64,000 bases of DNA from Paraburkholderia sp. BL23I1N1 (GTDB lineage Bacteria; Pseudomonadota; Gammaproteobacteria; Burkholderiales; Burkholderiaceae). Made by a program: the position numbers and the translations under genes. How positions within the stretch are numbered: position 1 is the first letter of the stretch; each line of letters opens with the position of its first letter. Location of the stretch: assembly GCF_003610295.1 (NCBI RefSeq), contig NZ_RAPV01000001.1, positions 5,456,001 through 5,520,000 of the forward strand, in the 5' to 3' direction. The notes below the pieces were generated by a model. It was not told the DNA's origin. It made no database searches and saw only the letters and a program-made list of their open reading frames with translations. Positions 1 through 8,980 of the stretch are shown here, one piece after another.

Positions 1-2
1 CA

Positions 3-293
3 GGGTCCGCGGCGCGCCAGATCAGCGTGGCCGATACCACGCCCGTCGTGGCCGCGTCCTCCGTGCCTGCCGCTCAGAGCGCGGCGCCGCCAGCCAATCC
101 CGTAGCGCAGCAGTTGGTGTCCAACCGGCCCGCCAAAGATGCGCGTCTCGCGCAGCAGGATCGTCGAGCTTCTTCGACAGCGAATGCGAGACACAAGGGC
201 AATCTGTTCGCGCGGATGGGTTCGTTCTTTCGTCGCGTAAGTTATCGCAAGCATGGCACCGGAAGCCAGCAAGACGTCTATTCCCATCCCTGA
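3..293 (+). CDS. C-terminal part of an unrecognised protein, cut by the left edge
   Basis: The frame is open from the first bases of the window and ends at a stop at 293, giving about 96 residues with the start outside. The tail is Ala/Ser/Pro-rich, then basic and aromatic (residues such as FARMGSFFRRVSYRKHG), which looks like a disordered or membrane-proximal C-terminus. It overlaps the start of the diguanylate cyclase gene by about 40 bases, so the two could be translationally coupled. No domain is recognisable and there is nothing upstream to compare, so it may also be a chance open frame. Confidence 0.4.
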   Translation, partial: GSAARQISVADTTPVVAASSVPAAQSAAPPANPVAQQLVSNRPAKDARLAQQDRRASSTANARHKGNLFARMGSFFRRVSYRKHGTGSQQDVYSHP

Positions 294-1398
294 GCGGACC
301 CGTACTTTGCGCGCCGCTCGTGGGCGCGCTTTCGCAATCCGCTTCAGACCCGGTCCGGCTGCCATCGCCGCCGCCGCGCTGGTGTGTCTGCTGATCGGCC
401 TTCTGTATCTTGCGTTGCAGATCCGGACGATCCTTTCCGACCAGTTGAAGCAGGAATATGCGGGGCTCGTTCTGGACGCGGTCGAACGCGCGGAAAGTGC
501 CCGGAGTCTGGTCGGCATCTGGCAGCAACTGCCGGACGCCACGGAAGCCAAAGCCGCCGGGTATCAGCTTGCGCGAAACGAACTCACGCAGCGCGTCGCG
601 TCACTCGCGGCGCTGGTGAGCGCGAGTCCATCCGCGGCGCCGCACTTGCCGCCATCCTCCCTCACGCCCGGCGCCGATCTGCGCGAGACGGACGCCGTGC
701 TCAGTTCCGTATCGGCCTGGTGGCGAGCGCAGCGCGACGCCGACGGCGCCGATGTGCGCGTGCGGATTGCCCACGTTGCGCGCACGCTGATCGCGTCGGC
801 GGCGTTGCTGTTTTGCATGCTGATCACCGCGCTGGGGATGTATGCCAAACGAAATCGCCTGCTGGCAGGCCGCTCGCACGAATTCGAATGGGCGGCGCTG
901 CACGACCCGATGACCGGTTTGCCGAACCGGCGCAAGCTGTTTGCCACACTCGAAAAAGCGGCGACGAAACCGGTCGCGCTGACGGCGCCTTGCAGAATTG
1001 CCGTGCTGTATGTCGATCTGGACGGATTCAAGCAGGTCAATGACTCACTCGGCCACCGCGTCGGCGATGAATTTCTGATCGCGGTGTCGAAGCGCTTTCG
1101 TGAGTCGGTGCGTAAAGTCGATGTCGTCGCCCGGATCGGCGGCGACGAATTCGCCGTTCTGATCCGCGAATTTTCGACGAATGCGGAACTGGGCGAAATC
1201 GCCCGGCGGCTCATCGGCTGCGTGGTTCAAACGGACAAGGAGATAGGCGTCGGACAGGTTCGCGCCAGCATCGGCATCGCGAGTTTTCCTGATCCTGTCG
1301 ACGATTACCATCGCCTCGTGGCCGCGGCCGACGAGGCGATGTATCGGGTCAAGCGCAGCGGCAAGAACAGTTACGCGTTCGCAGACGAGCCGAATTGA
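253..1398 (+). CDS. Membrane-bound GGDEF diguanylate cyclase
   Basis: This 381-residue protein should make cyclic di-GMP from two GTP at the inner membrane. It has a short basic cytoplasmic N-terminus, a transmembrane helix at about residues 36-56, a small periplasmic sensor region, a second helix at about 178-197 and a C-terminal GGDEF domain. The active-site loop is an intact GGDEF at 296-300. An RxxD inhibitory site (RKVD, 287-290) lies exactly five residues before it, so product feedback is expected. The periplasmic part is not a recognised sensor. No clear Shine-Dalgarno precedes the ATG at 253 and the start overlaps the preceding frame, which suggests coupling. No EAL domain is attached, and no phosphodiesterase lies nearby. 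Confidence 0.9.
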   Translation: MAPEASKTSIPIPERTRTLRAARGRAFAIRFRPGPAAIAAAALVCLLIGLLYLALQIRTILSDQLKQEYAGLVLDAVERAESARSLVGIWQQLPDATEAKAAGYQLARNELTQRVASLAALVSASPSAAPHLPPSSLTPGADLRETDAVLSSVSAWWRAQRDADGADVRVRIAHVARTLIASAALLFCMLITALGMYAKRNRLLAGRSHEFEWAALHDPMTGLPNRRKLFATLEKAATKPVALTAPCRIAVLYVDLDGFKQVNDSLGHRVGDEFLIAVSKRFRESVRKVDVVARIGGDEFAVLIREFSTNAELGEIARRLIGCVVQTDKEIGVGQVRASIGIASFPDPVDDYHRLVAAADEAMYRVKRSGKNSYAFADEPN

Positions 1399-1422
1399 TG
1401 CGTGCGGTTGACGATGCCCGTT

Positions 1423-1725
1423 TTACAACGTCTGTGCTTTCACGGTTTCGAGCTTCGCTTTGCGGAGCGACAGTTCATCGATCAACTGGATGCGCAGGTC
1501 GTCGGGCAGGTTTTTCCATCCGCGAATTTCGTCGCGTGTGCGCAGGCAGCCGATGCACAAGCCCGTATCGCCGTCGATTTTGCAGATATCAATGCAAGGC
1601 GAAGGCACCGTTGCAATCGGAAGCGGTGCATAGGTTCCACTGGTTTGAGCGGGTTTTTCATCGGATGCATCCGCAGAAGTCGGGTCGCATCCTGCGCCAC
1701 ATGCCGCGCTCTTTAAGTCACTCAT
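1423..1725 (-). CDS. DUF1289-family small cysteine protein
   Basis: This 100-residue protein carries the conserved DUF1289 signature: a motif SPCIDICKIDGDTGLCIGC with four cysteines spaced C-x3-C-x7-C-x2-C, followed by TRDEI and a Trp. The family is widespread in proteobacteria and is presumed to bind a metal or an iron-sulfur cluster; its function is not known. The N-terminal 40 residues are low-complexity and carry two extra cysteines. It is convergent with the diguanylate cyclase gene, with only 24 bases between the two stop codons. Confidence 0.85.
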   Translation of the reverse strand: MSDLKSAACGAGCDPTSADASDEKPAQTSGTYAPLPIATVPSPCIDICKIDGDTGLCIGCLRTRDEIRGWKNLPDDLRIQLIDELSLRKAKLETVKAQTL

Positions 1726-1954
1726 TTTCGAATCCGATCTACTTGAAATAGCGGCGAGCGACGGCGATAAACCAGTCGACCGTGCTGCCTAAAATATGCC
1801 CGCGGGAGTATAGCAAGCGGCCGAACCGCCACGTGCCTCATGCACAAACCCCGCACAAACTCCGCACAAACTCACGCGCCGGTTTATTTCGTGTTAAAAA
1901 ATCGGGGCTTGCCGATCCGAAGTCGTTCCGAATTCATTCGCCGCGGAAGGGTTA

Positions 1955-2782
1955 ATGTCCAGATATTCATTGATGCGCGCCGTGGAGCGCCTAAGCCGGC
2001 CTGAGTGGATCGTTGCTGTACTCACGGCGACACTGGCCGCCTGTGCGCCGCTGCCGCCGGCTGGAAATCAGGCGGCGGATCAACCCCCGCATCAAGCCGC
2101 GACATCGGCCACGGCGCGCCCAGCCGACGGGCCGCTGCCGGTTCCGCCGAACCTGATCGCGTTGACGCAACCGGCAGGCCAGAAGCGCTTGATGGCCAGC
2201 GCCCATAACCAGTCGTACTGGCCGCTCTCGCAGTACTTCGAAACGCAGCGCAACGAGGCCTACTGTTCGGTCGCGACCTCGGTGATGGCGCTCAATGCAT
2301 TGGGCATTCGTCGTCCTGTGTCGACGCAGTACCCAGATTTCCCCTATTTCTCGCAAGAGGATTTCTTTCGCAGCGTCGATCCGCAAGTGGCCACCGCCGC
2401 CGGGGTATCGAAGGAGGGCATGACGCTCGACCAGCTCAGTTCGGCTCTCGGCGCGTTCCCTATCGAAGTGAAGAGCTTCCACGCCGGCGATCTGACGCTC
2501 GGTCAGTTTCGCGATCTGATTCGTGACACGACGGGCCGCAGCAACCGCTTTGCGTTATTGAATTTCAGGCGCATGGAAATCGGCGAAGCGGGTGGCGGCC
2601 ACTGGTCGCCGCTTGCCGCATACGACGCCGCAAGCGATAGTGCGTTGCTTCTCGACGTTGCGCGCTACAAGTATCCGGCGGTATGGGTGCCGGTCACGCA
2701 ACTGTACGCGGGGGCCCTCGCGGCCGATAGCGTGAGCGGACTTTCGCGCGGCATTGTGATCGTCGGCGCGCGGACGAACTAG
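1955..2782 (+). CDS. Phytochelatin-synthase-like papain-fold lipoprotein
   Basis: The 275-residue protein begins with a lipoprotein signal whose lipobox LAAC places the lipidated cysteine at residue 30, so it should sit on the periplasmic side of a membrane. The rest matches the bacterial phytochelatin synthase fold, a papain-like glutathione gamma-glutamylcysteinyl transferase or peptidase. All four expected catalytic residues are visible: Gln98 and Cys104 (QRNEAYCS), His216 (GGHWSPL) and Asp234 (LLDVARY). Bacterial members lack the plant C-terminal Cys-rich half, as here, and usually act as glutathione hydrolases. A GAAGGG Shine-Dalgarno at 1945-1950 supports the ATG at 1955. A glutathione transferase gene follows on the other strand. 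The true substrate in the periplasm is unknown. Confidence 0.85.
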   Translation: MSRYSLMRAVERLSRPEWIVAVLTATLAACAPLPPAGNQAADQPPHQAATSATARPADGPLPVPPNLIALTQPAGQKRLMASAHNQSYWPLSQYFETQRNEAYCSVATSVMALNALGIRRPVSTQYPDFPYFSQEDFFRSVDPQVATAAGVSKEGMTLDQLSSALGAFPIEVKSFHAGDLTLGQFRDLIRDTTGRSNRFALLNFRRMEIGEAGGGHWSPLAAYDAASDSALLLDVARYKYPAVWVPVTQLYAGALAADSVSGLSRGIVIVGARTN

Positions 2783-2851
2783 GCCGCTAGCGGTTGCCAC
2801 GTCCGGTCAGTCCCACGAGCCGCAGCGCACCGCCAATGCGCCAGGCGCGCA

Positions 2852-3499
2852 TCAAGCGGCCTCGTTGCGCCATTCGGTAAGCCCTTCGCGCGCATTCAAT
2901 TCGACGAACGAAGGCAGCGCACGCAGCCCGCGGATATAGCGCGCGAGATGCGGCCAGCCGAGCGCGGGGCGCGGCATATTGCGGGTCCAGCGCATCAGCA
3001 TGACCGCGAGGAAATCGGCGGTGCTGAGCTTGCCGCCAACCAGATAGGCGCGTCCGTCGGCGAGATCGGCGTCGAGCCGATCGCAGGCTTCTTCAATGCG
3101 CCGCTCTGCAAGTGCCCGGACCCCTTCGGCGCCGGCCGGATCGCCGTCCACATCCGCGTAAAACCAGTCGCGCATGGCGGGCAGCAGCGTGTTGGCGAAA
3201 TAGACCATGAGTTCCAGCCATGCCGCGCGATCGGCAGTGCCCGGCGCGGGCGCGAGGGCGGCTTCAGGATGCCGCTCGGCCAACAGCATGAGCAACGCGC
3301 TCGACTCGTGGCGCGGCGCACCGTCGACGACCAGTGTGGGGACGCGGCCCGCGGGATTCAGCCTGAGATAGTCAGGGTTCCGCTGATTGCCGGCGTCGAT
3401 GTCGACGAGACGGGTGTCGAAAGGGATGCCGATTTCTATCAGCATCCAGTGGACGGCCATGCTTGCTGCGCCCGGCGAGTAGTAGAGAAGGTAGTCCAT
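2852..3499 (-). CDS. Glutathione S-transferase family protein
   Basis: This 215-residue protein has the canonical two-domain GST layout. An N-terminal thioredoxin-like domain has YYSPGAASMAVHWMLIE and then NPAGRVPTLVVDG, with the cis-Pro loop, and ESSALLMLLAERHP, the Glu-Ser pair that binds the gamma-glutamyl group. An all-helical C-terminal domain follows with DFLAVMLMRW. The SPGAAS start is like the beta class, where a Ser or Cys near position 10 activates glutathione. It is transcribed away from the phytochelatin-synthase-like gene and lies just downstream of the symporter gene on the same strand (16-base gap), so it may be read from that operon. Substrate unknown. Confidence 0.88.
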   Translation of the reverse strand: MDYLLYYSPGAASMAVHWMLIEIGIPFDTRLVDIDAGNQRNPDYLRLNPAGRVPTLVVDGAPRHESSALLMLLAERHPEAALAPAPGTADRAAWLELMVYFANTLLPAMRDWFYADVDGDPAGAEGVRALAERRIEEACDRLDADLADGRAYLVGGKLSTADFLAVMLMRWTRNMPRPALGWPHLARYIRGLRALPSFVELNAREGLTEWRNEAA

Positions 3500-3515
3500 T
3501 GGGAACGAAAAAAAC

Positions 3516-4988
3516 TCAGTGCACCGATGCGTGAGTCTGCTCGGCCGATCGCGGTTGCGTCACAGCGCTCACCGCAACAAAAACAATGATGTTCACGGCC
3601 AACGCCAGGAAGCCGATATTGACGTCCTTGAGCGCGTCAGGCAAAAACGGCATCAACTGCCCAACGCTCAGATGCAGCGTGGTCGTCAGCGTCACGACGG
3701 CAACACCCGCAAGAATCCCGCAAAACGCACCGTATTTGGTCGCCCGGTTATGCGGCATCAAACTGCAGATCACCGCCGGAAACAACTGGGTCACGAAGCT
3801 GTAGCCCATCAGCAGCAACGCCACGATCGTCTCGCCCCCGTGCAGCGTAAAACCCACGGCCACCAGCGCCACCACCGGCACGAGGAAGCGCGCGAGCTTG
3901 GCCACCGTCGCATCCGACGCCTGGCGGCTCACCATGCCGCGATACACGTCGTTGGCGAGCAGGGTGGATGCCGACGTCAGGATCATCGATCCCGGCACCA
4001 GCGCGGTCAGAATCCCCGCCGCACCGATCACGCCGACGAACCACGGGTCGAAAGTCTGCAACGACAGGCGAAACAGCGACAGGTCAATGTCGCCACCCTT
4101 CAGGCCGGGCACTTTCAGCGTCGCTGCAAAGCCCACGAAGAACACGAACAGCAAAATGAGTTGATACAGCGGCAGCACCGCCGCGTTACGCCGGAAAATA
4201 CGCTCGTCCTTCGCCGTGAAAATCGAACCGAACGTGTGCGGCCACATGAAGAAGCCCAGCGCGGTCAGCAGCACGGTCGACTGGAACCAGGTCACGCTCG
4301 ATCCTTTGGCCGGGAAGGTCAGAAAGCCCGGGCGCGCGGCGTCGATTGCGTGGAACATGTTGCTCAAGCCGCCATAGTAATGCAACGGCAGGTAGATGCC
4401 GAGAAACAGCACGATCGCCAGAATCAGCAGATCCTTCACCACCGAATTCCACGCCGCGCCGCGCACGCCGGAGACGATCACGTAAGACGTCACCACCGCG
4501 GCGCCGATCCAGATGGCGGCAGTCGAAGAAATCACGCCATACGAGGCGGTTGCCACGATGATGCCAAGGCCCTTGAGTTGCAGGACGAGGTACGGAATCA
4601 GCGCGGCCACGCCGACCAGCGCGACGAGCGTGCCGAGCGCCGGGCTGTCGTACTTGCGCGCGAAGAAGTGCGGCTGTGAGACGAGGCGGTGACTTTTCGC
4701 ATAACGCCAGATGGGCGGAAGCATCCAGTACGAGAGAATGTACGCGAGCGTGCCGTAGGCCAGAATGTAGTAGACCGGCGCGCCCTTGCCATAAGCAAAG
4801 CCGCTGCCGCCGAGGAAGGTGAAGGTCGTGTAAATCTCGCCCGCCATCAGCAGGAACACGAACGCGGTGCCGAAACTGCGGCCGCCCACGGTCCATTGTT
4901 CGAGACTCATGTCGTGGCCGCGCCGTGCGCGCATGCCCAGGTACAGCGCAAACAGCGTAATGGCCGCAATGATAACGAGTGCGCTCAT
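3516..4988 (-). CDS. Sodium:solute symporter family permease
   Basis: This 490-residue polytopic inner-membrane protein has about 13 hydrophobic helices and the features of the SSS family, for example RRGHDMSLEQWTVGGRSFG at the first loop, GEIYTTFTFLGGSGFAYGKG in the substrate-binding region and GVRGAAWNSVVKD around helix 5. It should import an organic solute, probably a small monocarboxylate by analogy with MctP-like members, using the sodium gradient; this substrate is inferred. Its start overlaps the stop of the DUF3311 gene (ATGA at 4985-4988), so the two proteins are translationally coupled and likely form one transporter. Confidence 0.85.
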   Translation of the reverse strand: MSALVIIAAITLFALYLGMRARRGHDMSLEQWTVGGRSFGTAFVFLLMAGEIYTTFTFLGGSGFAYGKGAPVYYILAYGTLAYILSYWMLPPIWRYAKSHRLVSQPHFFARKYDSPALGTLVALVGVAALIPYLVLQLKGLGIIVATASYGVISSTAAIWIGAAVVTSYVIVSGVRGAAWNSVVKDLLILAIVLFLGIYLPLHYYGGLSNMFHAIDAARPGFLTFPAKGSSVTWFQSTVLLTALGFFMWPHTFGSIFTAKDERIFRRNAAVLPLYQLILLFVFFVGFAATLKVPGLKGGDIDLSLFRLSLQTFDPWFVGVIGAAGILTALVPGSMILTSASTLLANDVYRGMVSRQASDATVAKLARFLVPVVALVAVGFTLHGGETIVALLLMGYSFVTQLFPAVICSLMPHNRATKYGAFCGILAGVAVVTLTTTLHLSVGQLMPFLPDALKDVNIGFLALAVNIIVFVAVSAVTQPRSAEQTHASVH

Positions 4989-5200
4989 GATCGGACCTCC
5001 TCGCCGTCCACAGCGATCTCACGATTGCTCGGGTCCAGACGATAGACGATCGCCATGATGGCCGCACTCAGCACCACCCACATGACGATCCAGGCCAGCA
5101 CGAACGGCATGCCGAGCACCAGTGGCTCGACACGATTCACAAACGGGACGCCAAGCAGAATGCCGACGAACGGCAGCGCAGCGAGTACACGAAGCAACAT
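4985..5200 (-). CDS. DUF3311-family small membrane partner of the symporter
   Basis: The product is 71 residues with two hydrophobic helices (about residues 3-20 and 30-53) separated by a short loop and a charged C-terminus. Length, topology and position match DUF3311, a family of two-helix proteins encoded directly before SSS-type symporters. The start is the ATG at 5200; the stop overlaps the symporter start by four bases. It probably stabilises or assists the permease, which is inferred from the genetic pairing. Confidence 0.8.
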   Translation of the reverse strand: MLLRVLAALPFVGILLGVPFVNRVEPLVLGMPFVLAWIVMWVVLSAAIMAIVYRLDPSNREIAVDGEEVRS

Positions 5201-5546
5201 GGGGGCAACTCCTCGAACCGGTAAGTACGTCTCGTTGAAAGCGCAGTTTCGCTGAGGACTTTATGCCTGATGCTTCGGGTACGTAAAGTCAGTCAAAAAA
5301 GTGTAGGCTTTCTGAAAGTTGCGCGCACACCTTTCTGCACTCGTCTGCTGCAGTGCAACGCCGCACGCTGCTTGCATCGCCCCCTTTTTTGCCAATTTGC
5401 GTGCCGCGCCGCGATATCATCTGAGCCACGCAACGCGAGCATCAATCTGGACAGGCCGAAGGCGTCCAGCACATCAACTCAGCGCGGCGCGCCGGAGGGC
5501 AGTCTGTCAATCAGCCCCCCGAGCCGCTGCCCGACACGGATCGCAT
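5201..5546. other. Intergenic region between divergent transporter genes
   Basis: About 345 bases separate the DUF3311/symporter operon (minus strand) from marC (plus strand). Both promoters should lie here. Short A/T-rich tracts are present (around 5295-5325 and 5390-5400), but I could not assign convincing -35/-10 pairs or an operator. Open frames through it look like shadows. Confidence 0.5.
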
Positions 5547-6224
5547 ATGGTCGAAAGTCTGATCTCGGACGTTCTCTTTGGCTTCACCGGGCTGATCAGC
5601 ATCATCAACCCAATCGGCATGGCGTTCGTCTTTCTCGACCGGACAGCATCGCTCACCACGGAAGACCGCACCGCGCTCGCCAAGAAAATCGCTTTCAACG
5701 TCATGTGCGTGATGCTGGTTGCGTTCTTTGTCGGCACCCCGATTCTCCATTTCTTCGGCATCTCCATGGAGGCGTTGCGTATCGGCGGCGGGCTCGCGGT
5801 TGCCGTCGGCGGATGGCAGATGCTCAATGCGCCCGACACGCAACCGGCCGAGCAGCCGGCCGTCAAGCGCGTGGATTCGGATAACGCCATGTCGAAGGCG
5901 TTCTTCCCCCTCACCATTCCGCTCACCACCGGACCGGGTTCGATCGCCACGGCGATCGCGCTGACCGCGAACCGCACGCATAAGCTGTCAGCCTTCGTGC
6001 TGTCGAGCATCGCTTCGGTGGTGATCTCGATCCTGGTGGCTTTCACGGTCTACCTGATCTACAGCCGGGCCGTGGTGTTCGCCAAGTATCTCGGCGTGGA
6101 CGGCACCAAGGTCGCCATGCGCGTCTCGTCGTTTCTGCTGTTGTGCATTGGCGTGCAGATTATCCTGACCGGTTTTTCCGAGTTTCTGATTCCGATCGCG
6201 CAGATGCAACCCGTGGTCAAATAG
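5547..6224 (+). CDS. MarC-family integral membrane protein
   Basis: This 225-residue protein has six predicted transmembrane helices and the MarC/UPF0056 landmarks: FTGLISIINPIGMAFVFL at the N-terminus, GGGLAVAVGGWQML, and FFPLTIPLTTGPGSIATAIAL in the middle, with the conserved Pro-Leu-Thr-x-Gly-Pro-Gly motif. Despite the old name, MarC proteins are not shown to confer multiple antibiotic resistance; the transported compound, if any, is unknown. The reading frame is open further upstream, but the hydrophobic protein begins at the ATG at 5547, and the upstream residues are basic and unlike the family. It is a single-gene unit. Confidence 0.85.
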   Translation: MVESLISDVLFGFTGLISIINPIGMAFVFLDRTASLTTEDRTALAKKIAFNVMCVMLVAFFVGTPILHFFGISMEALRIGGGLAVAVGGWQMLNAPDTQPAEQPAVKRVDSDNAMSKAFFPLTIPLTTGPGSIATAIALTANRTHKLSAFVLSSIASVVISILVAFTVYLIYSRAVVFAKYLGVDGTKVAMRVSSFLLLCIGVQIILTGFSEFLIPIAQMQPVVK

Positions 6225-6319
6225 CGGACGGCGGCGCGCGAGCCTGCTCGAGGTTCGTCAGACAGTTCGTCGCATCTCTTCGCGTTTCGTCGTATCTCGT
6301 TGCGATAGGAGGGAAACCC

Positions 6320-7153
6320 ATGTGCCGCTGGCTCGCTTATACCGGCAACCCGCTTCACCTCGAAACGGTGCTGTTCAACGCCAAACACTCCCTGATCGAC
6401 CAGAGCCTGAACTCGCGGCTCGGCCAGACCACCACGAATGGCGACGGATTCGGCATCGGCTGGTACGGTCATCCTACCGATATCCCGTTTCGCTACCGCT
6501 GCATCCAGCCCGCATGGAGCGACCGCAATCTGCGCGAGGCCGCGCGGGCGATTCGCGCGCCGCTGTTCGTCGCGCACATCCGTGCGGCCACCGGCACGCC
6601 GTCGCAGGAAACCAACTGTCATCCGTTCCGCCATGGCCGCTGGCTCTTCATGCATAACGGGCTGGTGCGCGACTTTCCGGTGGTCCGTCGCGATCTGATG
6701 CTGGCGATCGATCCCGAGTTGTTTGCGTCGGTTGAAGGCTCGACGGATTCCGAGGTGCTGTTTTATCTCGCGCTGACCTTCGGTCTCGAACTCGCACCGG
6801 TTACCTCGCTTGAGCGGATGGTGGGTTTTGTCGAAGACGTGGGGCGCAAACACGGTGTCGCCGAGCCGCTGAACATGACGGTGTGCGCCACCGACGGCGA
6901 GCAGATCGTCACGGTTCGCTATTCGAGCGAAAAGCAGTCGCGCTCGCTCTTCCACAGCACCTCGTTCCGGCATCTGCACGACCTGTATCCGGATGACCCG
7001 CGCATCGCGGCGGTGGGTGAAGACGCCTTCCTGGTGTTGTCGGAGCCGCTCACGGATTTGCCGGGCTGGTGGGAGGAGATTCCGGAGAGCACGGCCGTGG
7101 TCGCAAGGGGCGGGGAGATCGACCAGTATCCGTTCGAACCCAGGCTGATGTAG
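6320..7153 (+). CDS. Class II glutamine amidotransferase (YafJ-like)
   Basis: The 277-residue protein starts MCRWLAY, so after Met removal Cys is the N-terminal nucleophile of an Ntn-type glutaminase. Other class II landmarks follow: NGDGFGIGWYG, FVAHIRAATGTPSQETNCHPF and LFMHNGLVRDF. The upstream part of the open frame must be untranslated because the nucleophile must be residue 2. A strong AGGAGGG at 6307-6313 is placed correctly for the ATG at 6320. The family releases ammonia from glutamine or a related gamma-glutamyl compound; members such as E. coli YafJ and DUG3-like enzymes have been linked to gamma-glutamyl or glutathione breakdown. The exact substrate here is not known. Confidence 0.88.
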   Translation: MCRWLAYTGNPLHLETVLFNAKHSLIDQSLNSRLGQTTTNGDGFGIGWYGHPTDIPFRYRCIQPAWSDRNLREAARAIRAPLFVAHIRAATGTPSQETNCHPFRHGRWLFMHNGLVRDFPVVRRDLMLAIDPELFASVEGSTDSEVLFYLALTFGLELAPVTSLERMVGFVEDVGRKHGVAEPLNMTVCATDGEQIVTVRYSSEKQSRSLFHSTSFRHLHDLYPDDPRIAAVGEDAFLVLSEPLTDLPGWWEEIPESTAVVARGGEIDQYPFEPRLM

Positions 7154-7195
7154 CGCTTAGGCCGACGCATGCCGACGCGTGACGCGCTTGATGCG

Positions 7196-8947
7196 CTAAC
7201 GCGTCAGCAGCATCGGACTCAACACCGAAAACACCGTCGAGGGCAATTCCGCCAGGCGGCTCACCACCACGTTGTGCGGATAGAAATCTTCGACCGCATC
7301 GGTCAGTACGCCGATCCCCACCAGTTCGATCCCGCGTTTCTGGATCGCCGCGACGCGTTCGCGCAGATCGTGGCGCAGCACCTGCGGGTCGCCGTCGCCG
7401 GTTGACGGATAGCCGTCTGAGAACACGATCAGGATGCGCCGCTCGGCCTGATGATCCGCGAGCCGCGTCGCAGCCCAGGCCAGCGCCTCGCCGTCCGGAT
7501 TCTCGTTGCCGCAATCGATCCTGGCAATGCCGCTCAGATCCGTCGCGCCGAAGCGTTTGTAGACCTTCAGATCGAGCCGTTCCACGAAGCGGTTATAGCG
7601 CCGCAAATCTGCACCGGCCGCCAGTTGCCGTTCGTAAAGTTGCTTCATCGGTACGGACTCTAGCGAGCAATAACCGAGCACTTCGCAGTCGAACGACAAC
7701 TGCGTCAGCGCATCGCACAGCGCGGTCGCGCACAGGCGCGTGAGTTCGATCTTGCGCCCGGCCATCGACCCGCTACGATCGATCAGCAAGGTCACGGCAA
7801 CGTCGCGCCCCTTGGCCGCCCGCTGCGTGCGGAACGGCGTACGGTAACCGGGCGAAGTGGCGAGCTTCGCCAGCGCGGTGCGATCGATTTCGCCGCGCTC
7901 CTGCTCGCGGCGCCAACGGGTGCGTTCGTCGGCGCTCAGCGCGCGTTCGAGTTTCTCCTTGAGCGGCGCAGTGTCAGCGCGGGCCTGCGCGCGAAGCTCA
8001 CGCCATGCCGTGCTGTCGCCCTGGCCGGTGAGGTCGGTGATTTCGTCGAATTCGGTGGCGAGTGGAATCGATAGCCGCGCGCGAGGCGCGTCTGACACGG
8101 CACCGGCAACGCCATCGGAACGTGTCGATAGTTGCTGCGCATCGGCCAGCGATTGCCCCATGCCCACCGCATTCTCCGCTTGCGCGCCGGCGCTTTTGTC
8201 GGAGGGCGGCGAGGCTGCGGGGTCGTGGTCGGGCAGGGCGGTGTCGTCATCATTGAACGGGGCGGACAAAGACGCAGCGGTTTCCGTGTCGATGTCTTCA
8301 ACCGGGTCCGCGGTGAACACCATGCTGTTGACGTCGCCCGCCGACAAAGCCCGCACGCGTGCTACCAGGGCCCGCGCTGCCGCAATGCTATGCGTCGTCG
8401 AACGACTTTGCCGTGCTTCGTCCAGCAGATCCTGCGCGGCGTGCAGCGCGGCCAGCAGGGAATGGCTTGCTTCGATCCGGGTCGGCTGTTCGTCCCACAG
8501 CGCGCGTTCCACCAGCCAGACCAGCCGGTCGCGCCAATGCAGCTTCGGCCAGCGCTGCCGCGCCTGGTCGGCCGCATGCGCACGCAGTTTGCCGATGAAC
8601 CAGCGCGCGCCCGGATACTCGTCGAGCAGTTGTGCAGAGACGCGGCGGTCCTCGATCACCTGCGCGAGATTCGCCGCAACGCCGGCCGGCAGCGCCTCCA
8701 TCTGCGCGAGCGACGAATGCTTGGCGCGCGCCACCAGCAGATCCAGATAACCGATTAGCACGTCGCGCTCGACGCCGCCGCTTAACTCATAGTCGGGAAT
8801 CACGATGCGGCCGGGCTCGACACGCGGCCCATCCGGACTGAAGGCGACCGTCACGCCGTATTGCCCGGTCAGCACGCGCGCCACTTTGCTGAGCGTGGAT
8901 TCGAACGCGAAGCCTCGCGTGTCGCGCGTTGAGTGCATGGCGGTCAT
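7196..8947 (-). CDS. CobT-like von Willebrand factor A protein
   Basis: This protein of about 583 residues has a long charged N-terminal half, an acidic low-complexity middle (about residues 230-300) and a C-terminal VWA domain. The MIDAS metal site is visible as LLIDRSGSM, with later Thr and Asp positions in FGATDLSG and IVFSDGYPSTGDGD. The arrangement and the NPDGEALAWAATRL stretch resemble the C-terminus of CobT, the cobaltochelatase partner of CobS. It lies directly downstream of the AAA+ ATPase gene on the same strand, as in MoxR/VWA chaperone pairs. The start is uncertain: ATG at 8947, an in-frame GTG at 8974, or ATG at 8938. No CobN-like large subunit is nearby, so the client protein is unknown. 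Confidence 0.82.
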   Translation of the reverse strand: MTAMHSTRDTRGFAFESTLSKVARVLTGQYGVTVAFSPDGPRVEPGRIVIPDYELSGGVERDVLIGYLDLLVARAKHSSLAQMEALPAGVAANLAQVIEDRRVSAQLLDEYPGARWFIGKLRAHAADQARQRWPKLHWRDRLVWLVERALWDEQPTRIEASHSLLAALHAAQDLLDEARQSRSTTHSIAAARALVARVRALSAGDVNSMVFTADPVEDIDTETAASLSAPFNDDDTALPDHDPAASPPSDKSAGAQAENAVGMGQSLADAQQLSTRSDGVAGAVSDAPRARLSIPLATEFDEITDLTGQGDSTAWRELRAQARADTAPLKEKLERALSADERTRWRREQERGEIDRTALAKLATSPGYRTPFRTQRAAKGRDVAVTLLIDRSGSMAGRKIELTRLCATALCDALTQLSFDCEVLGYCSLESVPMKQLYERQLAAGADLRRYNRFVERLDLKVYKRFGATDLSGIARIDCGNENPDGEALAWAATRLADHQAERRILIVFSDGYPSTGDGDPQVLRHDLRERVAAIQKRGIELVGIGVLTDAVEDFYPHNVVVSRLAELPSTVFSVLSPMLLTR

Positions 8948-8980
8948 GGTGTTCGTTGTGTTCGTTGCGCCCACTAAGCG

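Noticed and set aside
3519..4679. Long plus-strand frame opposite the symporter gene
   Set aside because: It is rich in Arg, His and Gln, has no motif and mirrors a well-supported membrane protein; a GC-driven shadow.
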